Shown here piece by piece: positions 1 to 8,358 of a stretch of DNA of 64,000 bases. Under the pieces are notes generated by a model. It was given only the letters and a program-made list of their open reading frames with translations, was not told the DNA's origin and ran no database searches. Numbering within the stretch: position 1 is the first letter of the stretch; every line of letters begins with the position of its first letter. Source of the stretch: a bacterium (lineage in GTDB: Bacteria; Electryoneota; Electryoneia; Electryoneales; Electryoneaceae); the NCBI GenBank assembly GCA_020444265.1, contig JAHLLH010000001.1, forward strand, positions 682,001 to 746,000. The letters are read 5' to 3'. The translations under genes were made by a program, and so were the position numbers.

Positions 1-236
1 GGATATTCAGCAGGCCAGGCAAGCTTTTCACGAGGATCCCAACCAGTCTCTTCGAAGTATTCGGGTCCGACTATGTGCGGCACTTCAGCAGAGGAAACTG
101 TAGTAAACGTTACCCCATCCTGGCGGAACCGTCCCTTAGGCTTGTAGAGATCCTCTTCCCAGCGCTTACGGTCTTCCACGAAGCTTTTCCCTCCGCGATG
201 GCCATTCCCGTTGGAACCCTTCTTATCGCCGCTCAT
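1..236 (-). CDS. Methylmalonyl-CoA mutase large subunit, N-terminal part (cut by window edge)
   Basis: Only the first 78 codons lie in the window; the gene runs off the left edge. The peptide starts MSGDKKGSNGNGHRGG, then has a charged segment (VEDRKRWEEDLYKPKG) and continues WDPREKLAWPAEYP. That resembles the start of the catalytic domain of B12-dependent methylmalonyl-CoA mutases, where a 'lgyPGeyPftRG' segment follows. The family interconverts methylmalonyl-CoA and succinyl-CoA. The ATG lies inside the last codons of meaB (14-bp overlap), so the two are translationally coupled. meaB being the mutase's dedicated chaperone makes the assignment much stronger. The B12-binding domain cannot be seen. 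Confidence 0.72.
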   Translation of the reverse strand, partial: MSGDKKGSNGNGHRGGKSFVEDRKRWEEDLYKPKGRFRQDGVTFTTVSSAEVPHIVGPEYFEETGWDPREKLAWPAEY

Positions 237-1182
237 GGCGTATCTCCTCGTAAAAATCGTCAATCAACTGTTCACCCAGCTCGTAGGGGCTGGACGCAGA
301 AGCTAAACCTTTCACCCGACGCGTATTCCGATCCTCATTCCAAAGCTTTTTACGGATTCCATCTTCGACAAAACGTTTTGTCTTTGCGGCAATACGCGCA
401 TGCCTCCGCTCTTCGAGCGAACCGGAGTCAATGATGTGCTGACGATGCTCCTGAATCGCTTTGAGCACCTCATCCAGCCCCTCCCCCTTCTCAGCAACTG
501 TACGAAGGACCGGCGGGCGCCAGCCATCTTCCGGGGCTTTTAGACTAACTGTGCTGACCAGTTCACGGAACGCATGGTCCGCACCATCCCGGTCACACTT
601 ATTTAATATATATAGATCAGCAATTTCCATCAGTCCGGCTTTCATCGCTTGAATCGCATCTCCGGACTGAGGGACGAGTACCACGATGGTCGTATCCGCC
701 GAATTTGCCACTTCAAGCTCCGACTGGCCAACACCAACCGTTTCGATGATGATCCGTTCCTTGCCGAATGCATCCATCAGGTCGCATGCCTCGTCCACAC
801 CCACCGACAATCCACCTAAATGACCGCGTGTTGCCATGCTGCGAATGAAGACACCAGGATCCTGCGAGACCGTTTCCATCCGGACACGATCCCCGAGCAG
901 CGCACCGCCGGTAAAAGGACTGGTCGGATCGAAGGCGATGACGCCGACTGGAAGTTCTTTTTTCCGATAGGAGCCGACAAGCCGATTAACGAGGGTGCTC
1001 TTGCCAGCACCTGGAGGGCCTGTTACTCCCAGACGCCAAGCATCACCAGTTCTCGGGTAGAGGGTATCGAGGATTTCCGGTACGGATGGATCCCTGTTTT
1101 CGATCCGAGTCAGTAGTCGGGACAGTGACCGTCGATCCCCTTCACGAAAACGCTCCAGCAGTGTCTGATCCAGGTTTTCCAT
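223..1182 (-). CDS. meaB: MeaB/ArgK-type G3E GTPase, methylmalonyl-CoA mutase chaperone
   Basis: A P-loop GTPase that guards and reloads adenosylcobalamin in methylmalonyl-CoA mutase in the cytoplasm. Visible motifs, counted from the ATG at 1182: Walker A GPPGAGKST near residues 55-63, the ETVGVGQSE switch segment, and LNKCD (NKxD base-recognition motif). Length, about 319 residues, is normal for the family. I prefer the ATG at 1182, which has GGAG three bases upstream, over an in-frame TTG at 1200 that has no ribosome-binding site. The 3' end overlaps the mutase start by 14 bp, as expected for a chaperone-client pair. Confidence 0.93.
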   Translation of the reverse strand: MENLDQTLLERFREGDRRSLSRLLTRIENRDPSVPEILDTLYPRTGDAWRLGVTGPPGAGKSTLVNRLVGSYRKKELPVGVIAFDPTSPFTGGALLGDRVRMETVSQDPGVFIRSMATRGHLGGLSVGVDEACDLMDAFGKERIIIETVGVGQSELEVANSADTTIVVLVPQSGDAIQAMKAGLMEIADLYILNKCDRDGADHAFRELVSTVSLKAPEDGWRPPVLRTVAEKGEGLDEVLKAIQEHRQHIIDSGSLEERRHARIAAKTKRFVEDGIRKKLWNEDRNTRRVKGLASASSPYELGEQLIDDFYEEIRHERR

Positions 1183-1295
1183 GAGCTCCAGGCGTGTCAA
1201 AACATGCAGTCAAGCGGTAAATGAGATATCCCCGGCGACGAGCAGGTTCACCCTGGACATCGATGCCGGGGATGTCGTTCAAGGTCCTGTAACAG

Positions 1296-1997
1296 TTACG
1301 AGAACAGCCGTTTGAACTGATTGAACTCGTTGAAGACCAGGCTGTTTTCCACCTTCACCAGCACACCCTCGTCTTCGAACTTTTTAATGACTCGGCTGAT
1401 GGTTTCTCTGCTGGTACCGGCGATATTCGCCAGGTCGCGTTGGAGTGGTAATTCCGCGATTACCACCTTGCCACCACGGATGATGCCTATATCTTCGGCA
1501 AGGCGGACCAGGGTGGCACCGACACGTCCACGGGCATCCTTCAAGGAAAGACTCTTGATCTGGAGGTCTGAACGACGGATGCGACGCGCCATCTCTTTCA
1601 AAAGAGTAATCGCAATCTGAGGGTATTTCTGCAGCATCTCGAGGAAGTCACCGCGATTCAACACCCAGAGCTCGACATCGTCCATACTTGTGACAGTCGC
1701 GCTACGTGGGAGGCCATCGATGATTGACAGTTCCCCGAAGAACTCACCTTCGCCAAGGATGGAGAAAATCGCTTCACCACCCTCATTTGAAATGCCACTA
1801 ATCTTCACCCGACCGTTCTTGATGATGAACATGTTACGGCCGAGATCTTCCTCAAAGATGATGAGGTTGTTTTTTCTGTACCGCTTGCTCACCATGAGAT
1901 CAGCGATACGCTGAAGATCCTCGTCGTCCAATTCACTGAACAACGGTATGTTCTTCAGGAGTTGCGCCTCGCGGCTGGGTTCCCCGTGAAAGCTCAT
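1296..1997 (-). CDS. Crp/Fnr family transcriptional regulator
   Basis: Two-domain regulator of about 233 residues. The N-terminal cyclic-nucleotide-binding barrel includes the phosphate-binding-cassette-like stretch FGELSIIDGLPRSATV. The C-terminal winged helix has the recognition helix TSRETISRVIKKFEDEG. The PRSAT segment keeps the Arg that contacts the cyclic phosphate in CRP, so nucleotide binding is possible. There is no Fnr-type cysteine cluster. The start is the ATG at 1997, with a strong GGGAGGGG site; an in-frame TTG at 2018 lacks one. It follows the small protein at 2025-2279. Targets are unknown. Confidence 0.9.
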   Translation of the reverse strand: MSFHGEPSREAQLLKNIPLFSELDDEDLQRIADLMVSKRYRKNNLIIFEEDLGRNMFIIKNGRVKISGISNEGGEAIFSILGEGEFFGELSIIDGLPRSATVTSMDDVELWVLNRGDFLEMLQKYPQIAITLLKEMARRIRRSDLQIKSLSLKDARGRVGATLVRLAEDIGIIRGGKVVIAELPLQRDLANIAGTSRETISRVIKKFEDEGVLVKVENSLVFNEFNQFKRLFS

Positions 1998-2024
1998 ATC
2001 CCCTCCCGGCTCCCTCAATATGTT

Positions 2025-2279
2025 TCAGCGTTCGCTGTAACGTTCAATCGCATCACGTATGGCAGGCAACAAATATTGTTCATCAAGGTTCATGTCCGCC
2101 AATGTGTTTGCTATAAGTTTCAGATTTGTATCGAGCCCGACTGACTTGTTGAGGATCAGGCAACGTTCCCCTCGGATCACGCAAGGTCCACCTTGAAAAT
2201 CCCCCGCCCCCATCTCAACTCGGTCAAACAGGGATCGGGCTGTATCAAGCAGGCGATCATATACTTCCGTTCTCTTCAT
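2025..2279 (-). CDS. Small conserved hypothetical protein (84 aa)
   Basis: An 84-residue soluble protein with no signal peptide or membrane segment. It carries a Cys-containing core GGPCVIRGERCLILNKS followed by a helical tail ending in AIRDAIERYSER. It resembles unnamed small proteins I recall from FCB and Gemmatimonadota genomes with a 'GGxCxxRGExxLIxNK' core, but I know no function. The ATG overlaps the TGA of the mannose-1-phosphate guanylyltransferase gene (ATGA), so it is co-translated with it. The Crp/Fnr gene starts 27 bp downstream. The two cysteines could bind metal or be redox-active; that is a guess. Confidence 0.75.
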   Translation of the reverse strand: MKRTEVYDRLLDTARSLFDRVEMGAGDFQGGPCVIRGERCLILNKSVGLDTNLKLIANTLADMNLDEQYLLPAIRDAIERYSER

Positions 2280-3346
2280 GATCGAGAGCCGAGGGCTTTG
2301 TCACGCTGGACAGCTTGGGAGGCCTCTTTCACTTCCTGCACCCGGTCACGCGGGCAGATCAGAGTTCCTTCAGCAGTCTGAACTACAACAACATCCTGCA
2401 TGCCGATCACTGCCACTGGAAGTTTGGTCTCGTTGGCAATGTACGAGCCATGTGAGTCAAGCGCCACAACGGCTCCAGTTGTCACATTGCGATTGTCGTC
2501 CTTCTCAGTGATCCGATAGACCTCATCCCAACTCCCCACATCGCTCCAGCCGAAATCCCCAGGTACAACGTAGGCATTGTGGGTTCGTTCCATCACACCA
2601 TAATCAATAGATATTGGTTTAATGCTCTGGTACGCTCGCTTGATCCGTTCATCAGGATCGGGGTCATCCAAGGCACTGTTGATTTCCATCAAGGCTGCGT
2701 AGAGTTCAGGAAGATAATCCTCAATCTCGGACAGAATACGTTGTGCCGACCAGACAAAGATGCCGCTGTTCCATAGAAATTCCCCCGACTCGATGAACCG
2801 AAGAGCCGTATCACGATTGGGTTTTTCCGCGAACGTCCGAACACGGTGAACCCCTTCACGCATCGGTTCGGGTTCATACTGGATATAGCCGTAGCCCGTT
2901 TCCGGACGTGTCGGCTCAACACCTATCGTCACCAGGCTATCCGTTTCCAACACAAAATCGATGGCCTGCTTCAAGGTTTCACGGAAGCTGTCACTGTCCA
3001 TGATACGGTGGTCGGCGGGTAGCACAACCATGATGGCGTCCGGGTCCTGACGAAACAATTCAACAGCGGCCAGACCAATGCAGGGACCTGTGTTTTTTGC
3101 AAGTGGTTCAAGAATGAAGGCAGACGATTCCAGGTTGGCGACTTCTTTTGCGATACTGTCGAACAGGTCGGAAACAGTTACAATCCGGATATTCTGTGTG
3201 TCAATGAGAGGGGTGATACGATCGACAGTGTGACGAAGCATGGAATGTTCATCGAACAATCGCAACAATTGCTTTGGGCGTTCGGGTGTGGAGACAGGCC
3301 AGAATCGGCTCCCTTGTCCTCCCGCCATGATTGTTGCGTAAACCAT
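2276..3346 (-). CDS. manC: Mannose-1-phosphate guanylyltransferase
   Basis: Makes GDP-mannose from mannose-1-phosphate and GTP for surface glycans. The N-terminus has the nucleotidyltransferase signature AGGQGSRFWPVS and a conserved Lys in TPERPKQLL. Further on are VVLPADHRI, FAEKPN and NSGIFVWSA, all typical of ManC-type GMPs. Length is about 356 residues, so there is no fused isomerase domain. The start at 3346 follows GGAGGAGGA; an upstream in-frame extension adds a non-conserved tail and is rejected. A phosphomannomutase that could supply its substrate is at 9633-10988. Confidence 0.93.
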   Translation of the reverse strand: MVYATIMAGGQGSRFWPVSTPERPKQLLRLFDEHSMLRHTVDRITPLIDTQNIRIVTVSDLFDSIAKEVANLESSAFILEPLAKNTGPCIGLAAVELFRQDPDAIMVVLPADHRIMDSDSFRETLKQAIDFVLETDSLVTIGVEPTRPETGYGYIQYEPEPMREGVHRVRTFAEKPNRDTALRFIESGEFLWNSGIFVWSAQRILSEIEDYLPELYAALMEINSALDDPDPDERIKRAYQSIKPISIDYGVMERTHNAYVVPGDFGWSDVGSWDEVYRITEKDDNRNVTTGAVVALDSHGSYIANETKLPVAVIGMQDVVVVQTAEGTLICPRDRVQEVKEASQAVQRDKALGSRS

Positions 3347-3391
3347 TCCTCCTCCAGTCACCAGCAAAAATGGGACAAAACGTCCCAATCG

Positions 3392-5110
3392 TCAAGGGAA
3401 TATAATTTCCACACCACCGCTTTCCCAACGCGCTCGCACCCAGACCGTATCCGGGTGGACCACATAGGGATCAGCCGGCTCAAAGGGAACGGCCATGCCT
3501 GCGAAGAAGCGATCACTCCGGTTTCTGTCCATCCACCCCTCAACCAACCACCCCCCGGCCGGGATCGCAGTCAGATTAAAGGTACCTTCACCTGGTAATA
3601 CCTTCGTGAAGGGTTGTTGCCGTCCACTTATCGAGCGGAATGCCAGGTGGATTCGCGTTCGTTCATATGGTGCTGCAACCGACCCGGTTACCTTCCCCAG
3701 CGAGTCTTCCGGTAAATAGATATAGTTGTAACTAAGCAGACTATCCTTAAGGGCGTTTCCGGCTGCATCCTTGATAAACTCACCAAATAACATCAGCAAG
3801 TAGGCCCCACCAGCTGGAACATCTGGCATCGGAACAATCAACTGCTCGGGACGATTCCAGGTATGTGGCGCATCGACCGTATCCTGATCAGGAGTAATCA
3901 GTTTAAGCCCAGCGCCAACATCGCTATTCATCGCCTCGCTGAACAAGAGGTCTACGGATGGTTGCCCGCGATGCAATCTCCCGCCTGCCTCGGGAGTAAT
4001 CCGTACCAGGGTCGGCGGGAAAGTATCGACATCTGATACGTTTCTCAGGTCCACGGTAAAGGTCGAATCGTAGGTCCCATCCTGGTCACCGTAAGCCCCC
4101 TGGATACGCAACCAGATAATATCTCCGACCGGTTTTGAAGCAAGCTGCAACTGGACGATGGTCGAGTCACCTGGTTTGAAGCTGCGTGAGGTGAACCGGA
4201 TATCTTCGTCCTCCATAAGCCACGTGGCCGACGTATCCAGTTCGACATCCTTCGGTTTCGGTTCGAGGGAAAAGAGCCCCTGGATTTTCTCCAGTGCAGG
4301 ATCAAACTTGACATTGAGCTGGTCGCGTAGTGGCGCACTAACCCGAACCGGAGTCGGGCGAACTCTGGGTGGTGCTGCAACAAGAACAACATCTCGACCA
4401 ACAAAGCTGCTGTCTTCCGAGGCTTCTACATCGTAGGGAGGTACAGCGAGGGATTCGAGCCACGGGGTATGAAGACGATCCCGATCCTGATCTTTATAGG
4501 CAAAGATACGCCATGTTCCTGAACGAAGATTGGACAGAATCCAACCACCATCTGCACCCGCCTGGGTAGTCGCGTCCGGCAGATCCCTGGCTGGATTCGG
4601 TTCCCACGCGGTTGTATCGGAAATCTCAGGCTTGAGGTACCCGATCACATTCCAACCCTGCGAACCGCCTTCCGTCTTCAACACACCCTTCACTGTCGCC
4701 TGATCCAGCTTCTCCCCTGTTGAAAAAGCGAGCCGGATCGCATCTTCAAGCTTATTACCCCGCATATCACTGAGATCGGTCCCCAGGGTCAGGACATAGG
4801 TCCGATCAAGTGCGAGCGGCGGATCAAAGTTGAGCGTCAGCACATCCCCTTTCCATTTGGAACGAACTCGTCCCGGGGGTGGCGGCGAGAGGCTGAATGC
4901 TCCCTGTAAAGATTCACGTCGCACTTCTTCATTGAAGGTGATCACGACCGGCAGCGAACCATCGACGTGAGTTGTGTCTGCAGGAGGAATCGTAGAAAGA
5001 ACCTCAGGTGGTCGTCTATCGACAGGACCACCAGAGGGAGGGCCCATTTTCGCGCAACCAAGCGCAGTCAGGCCTGCGAGCAGCAAGAGTAGGGGCAGCA
5101 ATCTTCTCAT
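3392..5110 (-). CDS. Ig-like (Big_5/SbsA-type) domain lipoprotein
   Basis: About 572 residues. The start MRRLLPLLLLLAGLTALGC gives a hydrophobic signal with a loose lipobox (ALGC). It is followed by the KMGPPSGGPVDRRPP stretch and ITFNEEV, a pattern seen in Ig-like lipoproteins of the Bacteroidota and relatives. A second Ig-like segment (PTLVRITPEAGGRL ... LLFSEAMN) lies in the C-terminal half. This suggests an envelope-attached protein, probably on the periplasmic or outer-membrane face; no enzyme motif is seen. The ATG at 5110 is used rather than the adjacent GTG at 5113. Function unknown. Confidence 0.8.
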   Translation of the reverse strand: MRRLLPLLLLLAGLTALGCAKMGPPSGGPVDRRPPEVLSTIPPADTTHVDGSLPVVITFNEEVRRESLQGAFSLSPPPPGRVRSKWKGDVLTLNFDPPLALDRTYVLTLGTDLSDMRGNKLEDAIRLAFSTGEKLDQATVKGVLKTEGGSQGWNVIGYLKPEISDTTAWEPNPARDLPDATTQAGADGGWILSNLRSGTWRIFAYKDQDRDRLHTPWLESLAVPPYDVEASEDSSFVGRDVVLVAAPPRVRPTPVRVSAPLRDQLNVKFDPALEKIQGLFSLEPKPKDVELDTSATWLMEDEDIRFTSRSFKPGDSTIVQLQLASKPVGDIIWLRIQGAYGDQDGTYDSTFTVDLRNVSDVDTFPPTLVRITPEAGGRLHRGQPSVDLLFSEAMNSDVGAGLKLITPDQDTVDAPHTWNRPEQLIVPMPDVPAGGAYLLMLFGEFIKDAAGNALKDSLLSYNYIYLPEDSLGKVTGSVAAPYERTRIHLAFRSISGRQQPFTKVLPGEGTFNLTAIPAGGWLVEGWMDRNRSDRFFAGMAVPFEPADPYVVHPDTVWVRARWESGGVEIIFP

Positions 5111-5231
5111 CACGCAGAAGGTACATCACCACCAGTGCGGGTTCAATGGGAATCGGATCAACCTGGGGCATCGTATCCTTCCTTGATCACTCTAGCAACC
5201 ACCGCTAACTTTCCAAGCGAAAGGAGCAGGG

Positions 5232-6002
5232 ATGCAAAAGTCTGGACACCATGACCACGAGTGGTTTGAGGAATGGTTTGACGACACCTACCTCGCCCTC
5301 TATCGACACCGAAATACGGAAGAAGCACGTCAACTCGTGCGTCTGCTCGCAACCCGTTTCTCAAAGGAAGCCGCGAATGGTGTGGTGGACCTCGCTTGTG
5401 GTGCTGGACGTCACTCGTGGACAATGACAGAAGAATTTGGGTGGCGAGTGGTTGGCCTTGATCTATCGCCCGTGATGTTGAACCGTGCTCGAGACCACTG
5501 CCCCTGCCCAGCATGTCCCCAATTTGTTCGCGGTGACCTGCGTATGCTCCCCTTTCGCGCGAACCAATTCGGGCTCGCGGTAAACCTCTTCACAAGTTTC
5601 GGCTATTTCGAAGATGAGGATGAAAATCTCACGGCTCTTCACGAGATGAGGCGCATCCTCCTCGACTCTGGCACCCTGATCATCGACTTGATGAATCCTG
5701 AACATGCAATCGATACTCTCGTTCCCATTGACAAGGGGTTTGTCGGCCAACTAGAGGTGGAACAGCATCGTACGTTTGATCGTTCAGCTCAGCGACTCAA
5801 AAAGAGGATCACTATCCACTATCCCAATGGGCAGACACGAGATGTGCTGGAATCGGTCCGTCTATTTTCACCTGACGAGATCGAATCCCTGCTCAATGCA
5901 GCAGGTTTTTCAGTGATCGACAAGTTCGGAGAATACGATGGTTCACAGTTTAAAGTTGGGGAGAGTCAACGCATGATACTTGTAGCAGGTGCGAAACGAT
6001 GA
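5232..6002 (+). CDS. Class I SAM-dependent methyltransferase
   Basis: A 256-residue Rossmann-type methyltransferase with motif I VVDLACGAGRHSW and the acidic strand VVGLDLSPVML. Substrate not identifiable. The ATG follows AAAGGAGCAGGG. The stop overlaps the bshC start as ATGA, so it is the first cistron of the bacillithiol operon. A second, similar-sized methyltransferase with a comparable fold is at 23731-24501. A role in bacillithiol metabolism is possible but rests only on position. Confidence 0.9.
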   Translation: MQKSGHHDHEWFEEWFDDTYLALYRHRNTEEARQLVRLLATRFSKEAANGVVDLACGAGRHSWTMTEEFGWRVVGLDLSPVMLNRARDHCPCPACPQFVRGDLRMLPFRANQFGLAVNLFTSFGYFEDEDENLTALHEMRRILLDSGTLIIDLMNPEHAIDTLVPIDKGFVGQLEVEQHRTFDRSAQRLKKRITIHYPNGQTRDVLESVRLFSPDEIESLLNAAGFSVIDKFGEYDGSQFKVGESQRMILVAGAKR

Positions 6003-7630
6003 AAACTCTTCCCCTTTCCCATCTCTCCTCCACGCCTGAGCTGGTTGCTGACGTTATGAGCGGTTCAGCGCGCGTCGATTTTGGGTTCCAGGTCCGCGCA
6101 GAATCAGATCACTGGACCAGGAAGCTCGAAGAGGAACGTCAGGTGGATCGACCACGTGACGAAGTCGCCGCTGCACTGCTGAGGGATGCAGATGGTATTG
6201 AACTACCCGAAGCGGCGCGAAACAACATTGAAGCGCTACGCTCCCCTGATACTCTCGCCGTGATTACCGGCCAGCAAGTCGGACTTGCAGGGGGGCCGTT
6301 GCTCACACTTTATAAAGCGCTGACAACGATTGAGGTCGCTCGACGGATGGAAGAGAAAACCGGGATTCGTACGGTACCCCTTTTCTGGATGGCGACCAGC
6401 GATCATAACCTCCCGGAAGCGGCCCAGATCCACTGGATCAATAAGGATAACAGTCTCGCCAGTTACCGTGCCCCGGGACAAGATAACCGTGTCCCAGTTG
6501 GGCAACTCAAACTGGGCCAGATGGCCACCGATATGGTGCAGGCGATGGAACGTGACCTGCCGGATACGGATTTTCGTGATGACATCCTTCCTCATCTGCG
6601 CGAATGTTACACCCCTGAAGCAACGTTTGCTGAAGCATTTCGCCAATTGGGTTACCGGCTGCTCGGTTCACGCGGCCTCGTGATGTTCGATCCGGAAAGC
6701 CCCGCGGTCAAAACCGCCACCTCGCCTTTCTGGGTTCGTGCGGTCGATGATGTAGACCACCGTCTAAGCTTGATGGCAGATCGCTCACGCCAACTGCGGG
6801 ATGCCGGATATAACGTGCAGGCACCTGTCGAATCGGGACGACCGGCCATATTCTACCACGAAGACGGCTTGCGCAGGAAGGTGGTGCTCGAGGGAAAAGC
6901 AAGGCGTGCACGTAGCGACATGATCTTCTCACGCGAAGAATTGAGTAGAATCGCCCGGACTACGCCTGAACGGTTATCCGCAGGTGTCACCCTGCGACCG
7001 CATCTCCAGGGATTCCTCTTCCCTACTGCTGCATACATTGCAGGGCCGCATGAAATGGCTTATTGGTCGCAGTTGGCAGGATCATTCGAGGGCTTCGGGT
7101 TGACATCTCCCGCAGTCATTCCACGCGCCAGCATGACCATCATCGAGTCCAAAATTCAGAAGAAGCTTGATAAACTAGACCTTAAACCGGAAGACATTTT
7201 CCGTGATTTGCAGGAATTGACCGAACAACTACTGCAAAGCAGCCGTGATGATCGTGCCGAGTCACTTTTCAGCGATATTGAGGAAACTGTTCGAAAAACT
7301 GAGGAAGCTGTCTTGATCCTTGCGAACGAACCCGAGTTTGCCGGCCTGAGCACTGCAGTGGATAATGCCTACCGTAAAATCGGGTATCATCTTGACAAAC
7401 TGCACGGACAGTTCACCGACAAGATCCGACGTCAGAACAGCGATCTTGTCGCCCATCTTGATAAGCTCGCGATCCATCTCAGGCCAGCTGGACGACCACA
7501 AGAACGAGTTTTAACACCCTTCTACTACTTCATTCGCTATGGTCTGGAGCTTCGGGATAAATTGGCAACATTGGCTGGGGATACGATTGGTGACCACACC
7601 TTTGTCACCGCTGAGGAGTTACTCTCATGA
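5999..7630 (+). CDS. bshC: Bacillithiol biosynthesis cysteine-adding enzyme BshC
   Basis: Catalyses the last step of bacillithiol synthesis, adding cysteine to GlcN-malate. Signature blocks are ITGQQVGLAGGP (residues about 89-100), TLYKALTT, and FWMATSDHNLPEA (129-141), which corresponds to the usual FWxxxEDHDFxE with changes. The C-terminal coiled-coil region ends RPQERVLTPFYYFIRYG. Length of 543 residues is normal. It overlaps its neighbours on both sides by 4 bp (ATGA). The presence of all three bsh genes in one operon makes the call firm. Confidence 0.95.
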   Translation: MKTLPLSHLSSTPELVADVMSGSARVDFGFQVRAESDHWTRKLEEERQVDRPRDEVAAALLRDADGIELPEAARNNIEALRSPDTLAVITGQQVGLAGGPLLTLYKALTTIEVARRMEEKTGIRTVPLFWMATSDHNLPEAAQIHWINKDNSLASYRAPGQDNRVPVGQLKLGQMATDMVQAMERDLPDTDFRDDILPHLRECYTPEATFAEAFRQLGYRLLGSRGLVMFDPESPAVKTATSPFWVRAVDDVDHRLSLMADRSRQLRDAGYNVQAPVESGRPAIFYHEDGLRRKVVLEGKARRARSDMIFSREELSRIARTTPERLSAGVTLRPHLQGFLFPTAAYIAGPHEMAYWSQLAGSFEGFGLTSPAVIPRASMTIIESKIQKKLDKLDLKPEDIFRDLQELTEQLLQSSRDDRAESLFSDIEETVRKTEEAVLILANEPEFAGLSTAVDNAYRKIGYHLDKLHGQFTDKIRRQNSDLVAHLDKLAIHLRPAGRPQERVLTPFYYFIRYGLELRDKLATLAGDTIGDHTFVTAEELLS

Positions 7631-8358
7631 GTGTTGATGTCCTGGCGTTCGGTCCACATCCGGACGATGTAGAATTGTTCTGCGGGGGGACTGTCGCCAA
7701 GCTAGTCAACCAGGGGTATCGTGTCGGGATGATCGACATGACCCGCGGCGAACTGGGCACTCGCGGCAGTGCTGAAGAACGTGCAGCTGAAGCCGAGGAC
7801 GCAGCGAAAATCCTTGGTGTACACCTGCGAGAGAACCTCGGCATGCCGGATGGTGGTCTCAACTCTCGCGACGTGGAGCAGAAATCGCTGATTGTTGATA
7901 CCATTCGCAGGCACAAACCGGATCTGATCCTTGGGCCCGCAGCGAAAGACCGTCACCCGGACCATTTGCAGGGCGCCACGCTTGTCGAAGAGGCGGTTTT
8001 CTTCGCCTATGTCGGGAAATACCCCAGCGAGCTGGAACGTCATAAAGTGAGCGCCTTGATGCGTTACCCGATGTGGTGGCACGCGGATGCTGACCTGATT
8101 GTCGATGTCAGCGAAACGTGGGAGCAGCGAATGGCCGCCGCGAAAGCGTACAAAACCCAGTTTTATACGCCTGGAGTGGATGGGCCTAAAACCTTCCTTG
8201 CGTCGGAACAGTTTGTTGAATGGGTCGAGGGGCGAGGCTCCCATTATGGTGCGATTGTCGGTGTCAAACGTGGCGAGCCTTACCTGCTTCGCAACCCGGT
8301 TCCGGTTGACGATCCGATCCAGCTCCTTGTCAACGGTGCAGGGACGGTGAATGTATGA
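7627..8358 (+). CDS. bshB1: Bacillithiol biosynthesis deacetylase BshB1
   Basis: LmbE/PIG-L type zinc deacetylase that removes acetyl from GlcNAc-malate. It has the metal-binding HPDD at residues 11-14 (LAFGPHPDDVELFCGG), MTRGELGTRGS, and HPDH at 110-113. Length is 243 residues, as in BshB1. The start overlaps the bshC stop and the stop overlaps the bshA start, both as ATGA. The gene order C-B-A is compact and indicates a single transcript. Confidence 0.95.
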   Translation: MSVDVLAFGPHPDDVELFCGGTVAKLVNQGYRVGMIDMTRGELGTRGSAEERAAEAEDAAKILGVHLRENLGMPDGGLNSRDVEQKSLIVDTIRRHKPDLILGPAAKDRHPDHLQGATLVEEAVFFAYVGKYPSELERHKVSALMRYPMWWHADADLIVDVSETWEQRMAAAKAYKTQFYTPGVDGPKTFLASEQFVEWVEGRGSHYGAIVGVKRGEPYLLRNPVPVDDPIQLLVNGAGTVNV

